Shown here piece by piece: positions 21,820-32,830 of a DNA stretch of 38,878 bases; position 1 is the first letter of the stretch, and each line of letters starts with the position of its first letter. A model generated the notes under the pieces. That model had not been told where the DNA came from and made no database searches. It was given only the letters and a program-made list of their open reading frames with translations. Origin of the DNA: Collybiopsis luxurians FD-317 M1 (Eukaryota; Basidiomycota; Agaricomycetes; Agaricales; Omphalotaceae); assembly GCA_000827265.1 (NCBI GenBank), contig KN834871.1, forward strand, positions 72,001 through 110,878. Direction: 5' to 3'. The translations under genes and the position numbers were made by a program.

Positions 21820-22867
21820 GTGGAAGTGTTGTCTGCCTCCTTGGTAGACATTTCCCCTTTCAGCTAATTACTCTTTATATCACTTCTAATGCTAAATATC
21901 CTCACAATTTACTCAACTAATACACCCCTCCCTATTCAATGTTTCATTCTCACCTATCATCTTATCACTTTCTCGCATTTACACTCTTTTCCCCCTAAAA
22001 TTCATAACCTATAGACACAATGATATCATTCTTTCCCACATCCAATATCACCATCATTTTGTATTCGCTTTCCTTGTCCCACTAGTACTACTATCCCATC
22101 TCCCTTCTACCCTTAGTTACACATTTTCATAGCATCCCCAATGTCTTGGCTCAAGATTCCTAGTCCCTAAATCTTGAAGGAATGTATGGGGGAACATGAT
22201 GGGTCCAATTTGTGGAAGGGACATAATACTAGTATGACACATATTACCCTTTTCTGTTTTTCTGACTGCTTGTGTTTTAATTTTCCACCAATCCCTTTCA
22301 CCTCAGAAGTCAACAGCTGGGAACTGAGAAGGGATCTCAGGGTACACACCAACCTGGACAGTGGGACTGGGCACCCCATCTCACCACTTACACACTGAGG
22401 AGGCAGTGTGCAGGTTGTTTCTTCATTTCCATGTGTTATCCCTGACCATCCTGGAGATCCCAGAATGGCTGGAGACAGATGAGGGTACTTCTGCTTTGTC
22501 TGGACAATTTATTTTCATTACTTATCATATATAATGCCAACTATAGTAATTAATTGGAAGGGCATATTCGCCATCCTGTAAACCAGTTTATAGACTCATC
22601 ATACAGAGACAAGAAATTCTATCTCCCCCTTTTGACTTCAACTGACTGCTCTCTGAGAGCTGAGTTTGCTGCGCCCAAGTTGTTAGAGAAGACAACTAAG
22701 TTAATCAAGCTGAGTACTGATTATTTCTTTCATTATTATTCACTACATACCTTGTAGGCTACTTGTCTCAGTGGTCTATCAAATTATTTGCTATACACTT
22801 AGCTGGTTATCAGACCCAACTGGGCCTCTCACTGGTTCTTATGTGAACCAATAAATCTTTCTTTACT
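21820..22867. other. about 1 kb of unrelated DNA splitting the transposase reading
   Basis: The transposase reading stops at EFGLPM near 21,820 and resumes at NGLCSSIT near 22,869; in relatives these are adjacent. The DNA between starts with a strongly pyrimidine-rich plus strand (21,860-22,140). It also contains a TGTATGGGGGAACATGATGG segment that looks like the start of an LTR, and a TGGTTATCAGACCC segment near 22,803 that looks like a methionine-tRNA primer-binding site. A solo or truncated LTR element is possible. AATG occurs at both edges, but I could not define exact ends. Confidence 0.35.
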
Positions 22868-23850
22868 GAATGGACTATGCTCCTCTATTACTGATTTGCA
22901 TCACATTACTGCTATGAAAAAACCTTAGCAATGGTCAAATCAGTACAAAGTTCTCTGTCAGATGCTCATGACCAACCAGTGTAATGATAAACTTGCAGCT
23001 CTTCAGCCTCTCCTCATTGATTGCAGACTTCTTCCCCCATTGCACCCACCAAAGCCAGACCTCTTTGATAAAGAGAATGAGGAAGTAGCACCTGTGGATA
23101 GTGGATGGTCAACCGCTGATGTTAGGTTGGCAAAAAGTCCAGGTGCATATCAAATCCTAATTGTCAATTCATGAGCTCACAAGATTACAGTGTGCAATTA
23201 TCCTTGAAATATAGCTGAACTTGCCACTCATATTAATCAACCAGCACTCAAGATTCTTGTTCAAGAATTCCTTCATAAACAGCTGCACCTTTCTGATGGG
23301 TATTCAAGCACCACATCCCCTTCTGAAACTCTTCCTCTCATCACCTCTAAAATCAATGTTTATCACTTTGCCATTGCCTTCCTTTTTGCTCCTAGTGACA
23401 ACTCTGGTATTCATGGTATGAAGTGTGAACAGATTTGTTGCACACCTTGGTATGGTGTGAAATGACATGGTTGTATCCTGGCTTCCATTGATGATAGAAA
23501 ATTCAAGCCCTGAGTGTGGCATGTGTCTTCCTCTTCTTCTCCTTTGTTTATGAGGGAAAGACATATCTGTGTGCTCTTGTACATTAGTACAACACTTATG
23601 GTCAGTGGTGGGACCCAAGACAGGAATGTGGATGATGCAACCAGCATGTTCTGATCAAGCAGGTCAGCAACAGAATCTGTGTCTTACTGTTATCCACCTA
23701 GACTCACTTGTATGTGGTATACATGTTGTACTAGTATTCAGTTTGCATCCTCTTCCTTTTGAGCTTTAATACCACCAGTCTCTTAATTTATTTAAGCTTT
23801 TTTATGTAAATGAGTATGCTGACTATCACTCTAATGAAACTCTATTTTAA

Positions 23851-24745
23851 TATATATCTCACTGTCATGAGCAACATATGAGTGGTGTATGAGCATTTAT
23901 ATAGCTGGTATGAGGCTGGCAGTGTATGATTGATGTATGATGCAACATAATGGACATACCATTATGCCCGCCATATGCATCATACAGCTGTGAATTTGCT
24001 GATGCAAAGAGCAGGCTTGATAAGATACAGCTGTGCCCATACTTGAGCAAAATGAGAGGAGTCAATATCAGTTCTGGTATTGTACAGAAATTGGTAAAGG
24101 AGAGAATGTCCTTGGTTTTGAAGAGCTAGTTCCATCCATGTGAATATAGTGGTCTGTAGGGGCAGATATCATCAAACTTAAGAGTTCAAGAAGCCACTAC
24201 TTTTATGCCCCCTCCCCGCCCTGCAGGAGACACCAAAAATGGAGCATATAATTCTCATTTGTGATTGAATCCTCCACTGTTTTGAATGGTAGTGGAGGGT
24301 TTGGAGTTTTGGGCTTGAATGGGAGGCAGACTGGAAAGCATTGCCATGGCTTTGCAGTCATTGAGACAATCAGTCAGGAGAGAGTTTGACTGAAACCAAA
24401 GTCAATATGTACTCTTGCACAAAATTCTTGAGATTACAACAGTTTAATTTGTCTTGTGGGTCTTTTGGGTTAAGCATTTAAACATAGCCATACCATTGGC
24501 CTCATATACTTGGGTAGCAGCCTTTGGCATGCCTCTTCTGCACTCTGCACTACTTTTCTCACTCTTCCTTCTGAAATTGGAACCACCTAAATATCACTAT
24601 ATCCTGCAATCCTTTGTCCCTCCATTGTCAAACTTACTCCAGGATACAAGGTAACCATGCCAATCATCACTTGCTTACCATTGATATTATGCATATCTGC
24701 ATAAGCTGTTAGTAGGTCCTTATTCAACTGCAACACCACTGTCTC
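23851..24745. other. stretch after the transposase, nothing assigned
   Basis: About 900 bases, CG-poor, with no supported ORF. Probably the 3' part of the Plavaka-like element and its flank; its terminal repeat was not identified. Confidence 0.3.
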
Positions 24746-25656
24746 CATCAGGAAAATGACCTAAAGCCCAGGCAAATATTGGAAGCCTGAGGGAGCCTGA
24801 GGACTCCCAGAAAATAGGCCAAATCCTAGGCACCTTCAGGTACTTTAGGTAGCTTGGGCTATCTAGGCTTCCTAGGTTTGGGGTCAAATCCTAGGCTCTC
24901 TAAGAGATATCTGAGATATCCCTAGGAGTCCCTGAGGGCTTCCTGAGGGCACCCTGGGGATCCCTGGGGATCTCTGGGATACAGGTATTTTAAATAATAC
25001 ATATAATACAAAATTGTATTTCAAATATATAGCTATGTAATAGTATTGTACAAATCTACAATAAAAACATTTATTTGGCTGCAGATTCATACAGGATTGA
25101 GCTCTTAAAATAAATCACATGATGTGCTCACTGTGAACTGTCTACAATCAAAATACTTTTCCCATGATTAAAATATGTTCACCCTTATTATAACTAATAG
25201 TATCTACACTATATATGTATTTATAGGTTCTGTACTTGAGTATGTTAGGTTATTACAAAGCTTAAACTACTATACAGTACTATATAATAGTGTACAATTA
25301 TGTATAATAGCTGGTAATAATCTGTAGATATAGTAGTTGAATACAAAAAAGTTGAGTTAAATACAATATGAAATAGAGTAGAATAATATATAAAATGAGG
25401 TATAGTAAAAATAGAAAGAGATGAGAATATACAATATTATTTTGCATTCACATTTTAGAGCCCTCAGGATGCCCCAGGGATCTCCAGGGAAGCCTCGGGG
25501 ATCCTCAGGCAACCTGAGAGTGCTCAGAAATTGGGGGGTGTCTCTTGGTATCCTGGGTAGCCTAGACAACCTAGGACCCCTGAGAAGCCTCGAGAAGCCT
25601 TAGGCCATCAGATAACAACCCATATGAACCTGGCCTATAGGACCTTTTTCCTGATG
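24746..25656. mobile_element. foldback element with AT-rich centre
   Basis: The outer ends are inverted: CATCAGGAAAATGACCTA on the left and, reverse-complemented, CATCAGGAAAAAGGTCCTA on the right. Inside each end lies a zone crowded with CCTAGG, CCTGAGG and GGGATC motifs (24780-24985 and 25455-25610), also largely inverted relative to each other. The centre (about 25000-25440) is very AT-rich. No target duplication of 3, 5 or 8 bp is clear, so the superfamily is open. Small frames inside are products of the motif repeats. Confidence 0.65.
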
Positions 25657-27744
25657 TCACTATCCCCAGTCTCTACTCTCAGGTCTCTAAGCTTCACCTG
25701 TCTATCCATCCTTCCCATCTGCTCCATCATTCCCTCTCTATTCCCTTTTCCAAATTGCCACTATAGACCAGTCAAGCTCCATGAACTTTAGAGAGTGGGG
25801 TCAGGAATGAATTTGCTGCAGAGAGGGAAGCATTAGATATAAATTCTCTGGAAACCTGAGAGCCTCCAATACATATTTCTCCTACTTCACTAATGGCTGG
25901 TCAGATGATATAAATGTTATTATAGCCAATTGGAAGACCGATAGTAACCCATTGGCCCATGGAGTTGATGATAGACTGAGAGGGAGTAATCCATTCCATT
26001 ACAGAAACAACACATTCAGTTGGGCTGAATGTATTTTGGACCTCATTATTTTGGCTTAGACAGGCAACTAGGTCCACAGGAATGGTCTTCCCTGCAAATT
26101 TTGGATATATTTGAGATCTGAAAGACCATCCGAGGGAATTTGAAGGGCCACAGAAGGAATAACACTCAAGTTTCTGCAAGCTAGAATGGCAAAATTGAAA
26201 AGAGCTCATCTCCACAGAGTCCAAGCATACCTCCATCTTCTTTCTCAATTCCAATGCAAGCATACTAGACCTGATAGATAGCTTGTTGTAAGTCATGATA
26301 CTTGCTCCTTCAGAGTGTGTGCAAAGTTACTTTTGTAAGGAGTTTGAATTTGCCAAGTAAATTTGTCAACACCTGTTCCTTCAAAGTCTAGCACAGCCAG
26401 GAAGGAGAGATCATGGTATTGAGTTCTACATTATCTAGAGGGCCAACATCAAAGTGAAGGGCTCTGGAAGCATCCATTTGACATAGACAACAGAACACAT
26501 CTTGGATGGTATACTGTTTTGTAGCTGAAAGGGATCCTGCAGAATTCTTGGAGAAGAGAATTCCAAAAGTTGAAACAAAGTATTTGAGGAAAGCATCAAC
26601 ATCAACATATCAAGAGATAGAGGAACTATAACATAGGCAGATCTGACAAGCTCCATTACTGGAATGAGATGCATCTATATTGAGAACCTGGAATATCTTC
26701 ATTTTTAAGCCAGAAAGGTACAGCATGTATAGTCAGAAAAGCATGGAATTTCTTGCAGCACCAGCTCCAATCACATGGCCTCAAAAATCTGTCCTAACAA
26801 CATTGGGTATTCCTTGACCACCTTTTCCATCATTTATTTCCAGCATCACTGGGCAGCTGGATAAGAAATGAAGGTGGGTTGCATTGCAGCCTCACAAGCT
26901 GTGCCAACAAACAAGGGCCAGAGAATGAATAGCCATAGTCAATGCCTGAGCTGCTGCCAACCAAACACAATGTTTTGACAGAAAATCCTTAGCCGATGCC
27001 TTGTATTCCAGTATCACTGAAGTTGGAATAATAGTATCTGGCCATCCAAAATTCCTTAACCGATGCCTTGTATTCCAATATCACCGAAGTTGGAATAATG
27101 GTATCCAGCCATCCATAATTCCTTAAAATGGATAAATGGCAATTTACCTTTTTCAGACCAGGACAAATTAACATTACTAACTTATTCATTTGACTTGAGA
27201 CTAATTTAACTTTTAAGGTATCAGCTTTAGTCAGCCAGCCAAAAATCTTACTAAGGCTACTATCTTATTTGCTCTCTAGACAAAGGATGAGTAAGACAGC
27301 ATGGATGAATTGGTAATGAAGTTTACAGAAGGAAGAAATTCAGTAGAAACAGTATATAAAGGCAGTTGGAATAGCCCCCCAAAATGAAGATTTTACCCCC
27401 CCTTTCCCTTACATTACAGTTCAGGTCTAGTTATTTTTCAATACTGGTTACTTATAGTTCTTGTAACTCAGTACCAGTTGGCCTTGTAATTCTGGATAGA
27501 GGTTTTTGTAATAGCTTCTAAACAGAAATACAAGACTGTTAATCTCGGCTCCTTATCATTCTCAAAAGGACTGACTCTTACCTTGAGTGCGCAATTCTTA
27601 TTCCTTCAGTATATGCAACATCAGCATTGGCAATTAGAAACAAATACTAACCCACCGCAGATAGTCATACCAATTTTTCCTTATCCAGACAGTAAAGTTC
27701 ACTGAAACAATACAGGAGCCCCAGTTCACAGAGTACTAGTTTCA
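25657..27744. other. degenerate coding traces, minus strand, unassigned
   Basis: A minus-strand frame at 25901-26296 (131 codons, with GPSNSLGWSFRSQI) and pieces near 26430-26680 (in one frame YTIQDVFCCLCQMDASRALH) look like remains of one protein, broken by stops. I do not recognise it. Given the setting it may be another mobile-element gene. The tandem repeat at 26987-27120 lies inside this stretch. Confidence 0.3.
26987..27120. repeat. 67-bp tandem duplication
   Basis: Two adjacent copies (26987-27053 and 27054-27120), each with GCCTTGTATTCCA and GAAGTTGGAATAAT, differ at about seven positions, mostly transitions such as CG against TG. The start of a third unit follows. Confidence 0.9.
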
Positions 27745-28005
27745 TTGCCAAGTACTCCACCACCTGCATATCCTTGTCATTATCAGCAAACCTATTACCC
27801 ATCTTACCCTTATATACTGGCCTGCACACACCCAGTTCATCCTAGACTTAGTCATCATCGACCTATATCCAGACAGTCACAGCCTCAGTTCCTTCCAAAT
27901 CACACTCATTATCCTTCTTGCTACTCAGCTCAGCCTTCTGCTAGTTATCCTGTTGATAGTTATCTACATCCTTACAGTGAAGCTGTAAGAAGATACTATT
28001 ACTGA
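27745..28005 (+). CDS. proline/tyrosine/histidine-rich ORF, unknown
   Basis: An 86-codon frame (open further upstream without ATG, from about 27692) encodes a low-complexity peptide rich in P, Y, H and S, ending SEAVRRYYY. No domain is seen. Such compositions occur in disordered tails and in some retroelement Gag proteins. The steady bias over its whole length is the only sign that it is or was coding. Confidence 0.25.
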   Translation: MPSTPPPAYPCHYQQTYYPSYPYILACTHPVHPRLSHHRPISRQSQPQFLPNHTHYPSCYSAQPSASYPVDSYLHPYSEAVRRYYY

Positions 28006-29165
28006 TACTAATCAGCTGCTGAACCCAACAGGTGTGTGTACCACTAAAGACTGTGCTTTCCACATCTGCTAAGTTATTTCAAAACAAATAATAGCTTGAC
28101 ACTGCTTGAACTATGTGGGATCAGATAGAAGGGTAATTGTGATTGTGATGCTCAGGGATAACACAGCTTCACATGATAGTAATTTATGACTGCACTGTAG
28201 AAAAAGAAGGTCATAAAGCTTTGAGTGAATCTTTAACAAGTTAACACTAATACTCATTTGATGCCTTCTTAGTCACTACATCCTGTGAGCTAGTAGCTGT
28301 TGCAACAGATGTGAATGAAGCACTGGAAAGCCTAAGAGTTGTCACAAAGTGGTTTACAGTGGAGTGGCTTTCAAGAGCACAGTAATCAGTTTAGGCAAAG
28401 TCTGGTTCCAATCGACAGAGTTAATTAAATAGTCTACTGGTACAAGCAGGATACTCACCTGGTCCCAATTGACAGAGAGGTCAAGATGGGGACTCAGGTT
28501 ACAGGTGGTAGGTATATATACTGTAGTAAGCTGTAAGAGGGACTAATGCTACTAGAGGACAAGACGAGAAACTAATGCTACTGGAAGACAATAGCTAAGT
28601 GACAGCTACGAGAATAAAAGGTATGGAGCATGTGGTCATGCGACAGATGCGAGAAGAGAAACAAGGACAGTTCATTAATAAAACAATGACAGTGGGAACG
28701 AAAATAGAAAAAGAACAATGATACCATGTGGAGTGGAGATAGGGAGGAGTTGTATGTCCAAAAGGTATTGATATGAAAGTTAGTCATAAATGCGGTCATG
28801 TGAAAGATGTATAGTAAAAGAGAAATGAATAGGGGTTAGGAATAGATGTTTGTACCAGCTTTACGACAAGAGTAGGACTAGATGAGCCTTGATGGTAGAG
28901 CATGTGGTTTGACCTCATCAAGGTAACCATGCTCATGCAATCAAAGATAGAATGGTAGAAAAGAAATTGTGTATGATATCCTGCTTTTGGATTCCCACAT
29001 AGATGGATTGATAATGCTCAGATACCTCCCAAAAGATCCAGACTATGAGGTCACAAGTAGCTAACACAGTTGCTGATTTTTCCCCGTTGTTTAAAATAAT
29101 TGGGGAGTCCAAGGTGTTTAAATAGGGTGAAATGAGTTTACCTCAGAGCTTAACATAATGTTCAC
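28006..29165. other. stretch without recognisable genes
   Basis: About 1.15 kb, CG-poor. A short imperfect repeat (ACTAATGCTACT...) occurs at 28540-28590. The open frame at 28578-28799 (minus) has no motif. Confidence 0.35.
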
Positions 29166-29168
29166 ATC

Positions 29169-29469
29169 CACTAAGGGGGTTCTGATTTTTCTCGGCCATG
29201 ATTATTGCTGTAAATAGATTCAGAATGACACAAAGAAAATTCTAATCCTTTTTTGCACAAAATCAATGCCTTTTATTGACGGAGATTAGAAAGGAATATT
29301 AATATTTTTTTTGAGCAAAATGCAGATTTAATTGTCTTGTTTTTTTCAATTCCAATATTGAGCAAAAAGAGGGCCAAATTTCGAGTGTTTTTTGGTCGAA
29401 ATCAAAATTTCACCCTGAATTTATTTACCGCAATAATCACGGCTGAGAAAAATCAGAGGCACTGCAATG
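29169..29469. mobile_element. CACTA-type miniature element, copy 1
   Basis: A 301-bp element with about 50-bp inverted ends; the left begins CACTAAGGGGGTTCTGATTT and the right, reverse-complemented, ends in TCTGATTTTTCTCAGCC with a worn terminus (CATTG). Flanks are ATC and ATT, a possible 3-bp duplication with one change. It is homologous, in reverse orientation, to the copy at 34819. No coding capacity. Confidence 0.75.
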
Positions 29470-30110
29470 ATTCTATTGGAAAGGAAATGGCCTGTGTCTG
29501 TGAGATGCGGAAGGTGCAATGAGTTTTGAGCTGTATGAGTCTCTTACTCAGCGGAAAACAAGCTGTGTTTCAGATTCATCAGGTATCTGATTATTCAGGT
29601 TCATGAACTCTATCAGAGTATTGGAGAGATCGAGATCGAGTTGTATTGTCTGGAGCTGAATGATGCCTGAGTTGGACTGATTTTTAGGTTTTTCTGCATG
29701 ATTGCTTTTTTCAACAATCATAGAAGACATTGTATGATGAATGGCTATGTGGGTCGCAGTCTATTCAAAAAATGAAGCGAACATTTCGAGCAAGTTTTTA
29801 AGTGCATTTGAATTGAAATTTGGTAAAAATAATTCGGACTGACTGGACCGGTTTGCTTTTGGCGCTGCCTATCCATTGCAGCCTCATTAGTTGACTGTAA
29901 TCAGAAAGCTGTCTTATTAACAATGACTAGAAACAATCTGTTGATATTTAACCAAATGCTCAAACAGCTCCACTGTAGGCATGTTTGCAAATATCTTATC
30001 ATTGCATTTTTGTCTCCCACCGTAAATTAATATTCCCCGATTGAGTACTCCCAAACTTCCGCTCTATACAATTGTATAATGTTTAGTCAAGGTGAACTAA
30101 GTACTTGTGA
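29470..30110. other. downstream flank of the P450, nothing assigned
   Basis: About 640 bases. A 60-codon minus-strand frame at 29548-29730 has no motif. Confidence 0.35.
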
Positions 30111-31858
30111 CTATATTGAATCAAGTTGAGAGGAAACTGAGCGTGGAGTTACTGTAAGGAGACACTTTCCATCGACAGGATGCAGGGAAAGCCACTCTGT
30201 TGTCTCATGCATTTTATTATCCTTCGCCGGCTGAATGAAATAGTCAAGAATCAACCATGCAATGTTGTACCTCATCTGCATCCATGCTAAATGCTGTCCT
30301 AAACAAATTCTTGGTCCTGAACCGAAGGAAAGAAAAGATGTCTTCATCTCCAGGGTCTCATTCTCCTTAGACCATCGTTCAGGTATGAATGAGTCTGGAT
30401 CAGGGAAAACTTCACCATCACAGTTTGACATGTTGGGGGGAATGACGACAGAAGTGTGTAGAGGGATGAAGAATCCTTCGATGTCTGTAGGACTGCCACT
30501 AGATTTGGATGAGACAGTGGTACATGGTATAGGTCCAGGGATTACAGCGTAGAGATGAAGACCTTCTTTGATCACCCAAGTTAGGTATTCACAGTTTTCA
30601 AGAACACAGATATCTAGGAGACTACAAAGCTCCTCATTATTTTCCATATAACTTTCAGGATAAAGAGCTGAAACCAGTTCCTGGTAGAGTTTTCCTTGCA
30701 CAGTGGGGTGTGAGGAGAGCAACCATGCTGTGAAACAAGTGGAGAGAACAACAGTGTCACCTCCCGCAATGATGAAAGTAACTATTTCACTCTTCACAGT
30801 ACCAACGTCCAGTCCATTTTTGAGTGCGATGCGAAGGAGAGACAGAGGGCCAAAAGCAAGTTCCTCTACTAACTCATTGTTGGAGAAGGAAGCTGCTTGT
30901 TCCGCTGTGACTGCTTCATATTTTGAAGGGACCATGAACGCTTGTGCCAACTTGTTGTCAATAATCTGGAAAGTATTGACAGTTAATCAGTACTTTTTGA
31001 CAGTCTCTCAAAGAAACAAAAATTTACTGAACAAAGTTTGCTAGCTGTCCCATATCCCAGGTCGCGATCCCTGCAGAATTTTGTGCGCAGACAATGGAAT
31101 GGTCCAAGCGCCACCTCAAGCAGGCCATCACAAAAGAAATAGTCCACTGCCTCAGGCAGAATTTCATCCAGATCCTCGCTCTGAAAATATTTTGCAATGA
31201 AGGCTGGGTTGAAGATGATACTGGCAATCCAATACAGAGCACTGGAACAAAGGGGCTGCATAATATCAATATCAAATACAGAGGGTTCCTTGGGCACAGC
31301 AACGGAAGAGGCGGAACAACTTTTGTGATACATTACTGTCCGAAAGCGTTCCATAAAACTCTGAAGTCGGTCAAAGATGTGCATGTGAAGATTTGTCGAG
31401 GAAAATAAGGTACTATAGGAGTGCCGGCAGGCCATAGCCATCTTGGAGTCATTGATACTTGGAAGATTAGGTCCGGAGCTCCCACTGAGAAAGTAGAAGA
31501 TGTTTGCAATTTCGGTATCTTTGGGAAGAACATTGTGAGGTAATGTTCCGTAGACCACATGGGACACATTTGGCTCATAGACAGAGACAAGGTTTGGACT
31601 GATGACAACTGCACAACTGTTATAGCGAACGTGTAGTTTGTGAATCCAGGAGCCACTATCTCCTCTGAACACCTGGAAAAGAAATGCCCCACAACTGATA
31701 TGACAGTGAAGGGGGCCTGGAATGTGGGTCAATTTGAAAGGATTGCCAATCAGGCCCACAATAACAATGAAACGGAGAGTGAGTGCGATTCTGTATATTG
31801 TTAGAGCCAGTGGCAAAGTCATCCAGGACACTGGGAGAGTGTTACTGATAAAAGCCAT
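30111..31858 (-). pseudogene. cytochrome P450 (one frameshift, ExxR arginine lost)
   Basis: Exon 1 runs from the ATG at 31858 with a membrane anchor (about residues 14-37), then IPGPLH and FRGDSGSWIHKLH. A 61-bp intron (30962-31022) is followed by exon 2 to 30111. Exon 2 has the oxygen-activation helix AGGDT (about 30752-30767), the PERW motif, and the haem loop FGSGPRICLG (about 30295-30325). Two lesions are visible. The frame must shift near 31075-31090, between ALGPFHCLRTK and SAGIATWDMGQLANFVQ. The ExxR motif of the K-helix reads EGLH (30555-30569), with CAT for the near-invariant arginine codon. The family carries out mono-oxygenation of lipophilic substrates at the ER. It lies about 970 bases downstream of the terpene synthase on the same strand, which suggests terpene oxidation in the past. 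Confidence 0.85.
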
Positions 31859-32830
31859 TGCTAATATGAAACAGAGAGAATCTAGGAAATTAGACAGGGT
31901 GCGATATGAGTAAGTGTGGACGTACTAAGGTGGAGTCCTCTGGGGAAGATTTTGAAGCTGAGTTGTAAGATGAGAAGGACTAAGACTGCCTTGTATCAAC
32001 AGTAGTATACACTTGGAGCAGGCGGTGCTGTTGGATGAGAGATCATATTTGCATCAAAAACAGAACAATCACCGCAGCTCCCACCACATCATTCCATTGT
32101 CATGGATTCAAAGCTTCTCAGAAGAGCTGGGCTTTTACACGAACCGAACTTATAAATAAATGGAAGCGCAAATTGCTTGTGGGCAACCGTCAAGTTTTGA
32201 CACTTCTCCAGTAGCAGCTGTTGTATGTCTTCACCTGCGAGATGTTCAGATTTTGATCTACACAGGAAAGAAAAATCCTTGATATCAGCTCCAATCATTT
32301 GTTCATTTTCCTTTTAGTGATATGTGCATGGATGCAGGTTAGAGACCCTAGAAATTAAGAAGTTGGGCCATGTCAGCACACCTTTCTTGAATGATCAGTT
32401 TTGATTAACACAGAATTTCAACCCAAGTTGGGTACAACGATTTCAGTGCTGAATTGCATTATCATTGATTTTTGGCTGGTAGAGAGCAAATTTGTTGAAC
32501 TCAGGCTAATTTTATGTAATTTATAGACAACATGCTTGAACGGTAGATGCCCACAGCAATTGAGTAACCCTGAAGAAGCGCTGTGACCCAATACTGAACT
32601 AGTCAAAAGGAAGGTCCAAAGTAGGAGTTCTCATTCGACAAATCAAGAAACAAGCTCCAGCTTATCTACTCAATATTTGTATGAATGTGTACATCGAGCA
32701 AATATCGAGACCTTGGTTGACTCTCACACTTTTTAACTTTAAACATCCAAGAAAAGAAGATACACAACTTGGTGCAGATAGACCAACTAGGGTTTCTAAA
32801 TACGGGTATTCTATCAGATTTTAATCACTC
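31859..32830. other. spacer between terpene synthase and P450
   Basis: About 970 bases. Minus-strand frames at 32089-32298 and 32418-32606 have no recognised motif. It presumably held the P450 promoter. Confidence 0.35.

Larger units (their letters stand above)
15710..23850 (+). pseudogene. Plavaka-like transposase, C-terminal half, interrupted by nested insertions
   Basis: Pieces of one plus-strand reading run in the order expected for the large agaricomycete transposases of Plavaka type. They are: AEYLPDDMIKCLSSFMEFCY at 15719-15782; IDETSLAAVKASIESFQ through HHVFIETGVWEHFSIPQ from 21658 on; NGLCSSITDLHHIT at about 22869-22915; QMLMTNQCNDKLAALQ from about 22960; ATHINQPALKILVQEFLHKQ from about 23223; KINVYHFAIAFLFAPSD, then GMWMMQP and VIHLDSLVCGIHVV; and finally LFYVNEYADYHSNETLF, ending at 23850. 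Removing the hAT element and one target duplication rejoins the first two pieces in frame. About 1 kb of foreign DNA separates the pieces at 21.8 and 22.87 kb. Stops and frameshifts occur, so it is inactive. The N-terminal half was not found. The family name is from memory of the C-terminal motifs. Confidence 0.75.

Noticed and set aside
25357..25603. ORFs on both strands within the foldback at 24.7-25.7 kb
   Set aside because: They arise from proline/glycine-rich translations of CCTGAGG-type repeats and AT-rich core sequence.
29548..29730. 60-codon minus-strand ORF downstream of the P450
   Set aside because: No signal peptide, domain or splice continuation; the frame ends at a plain stop.
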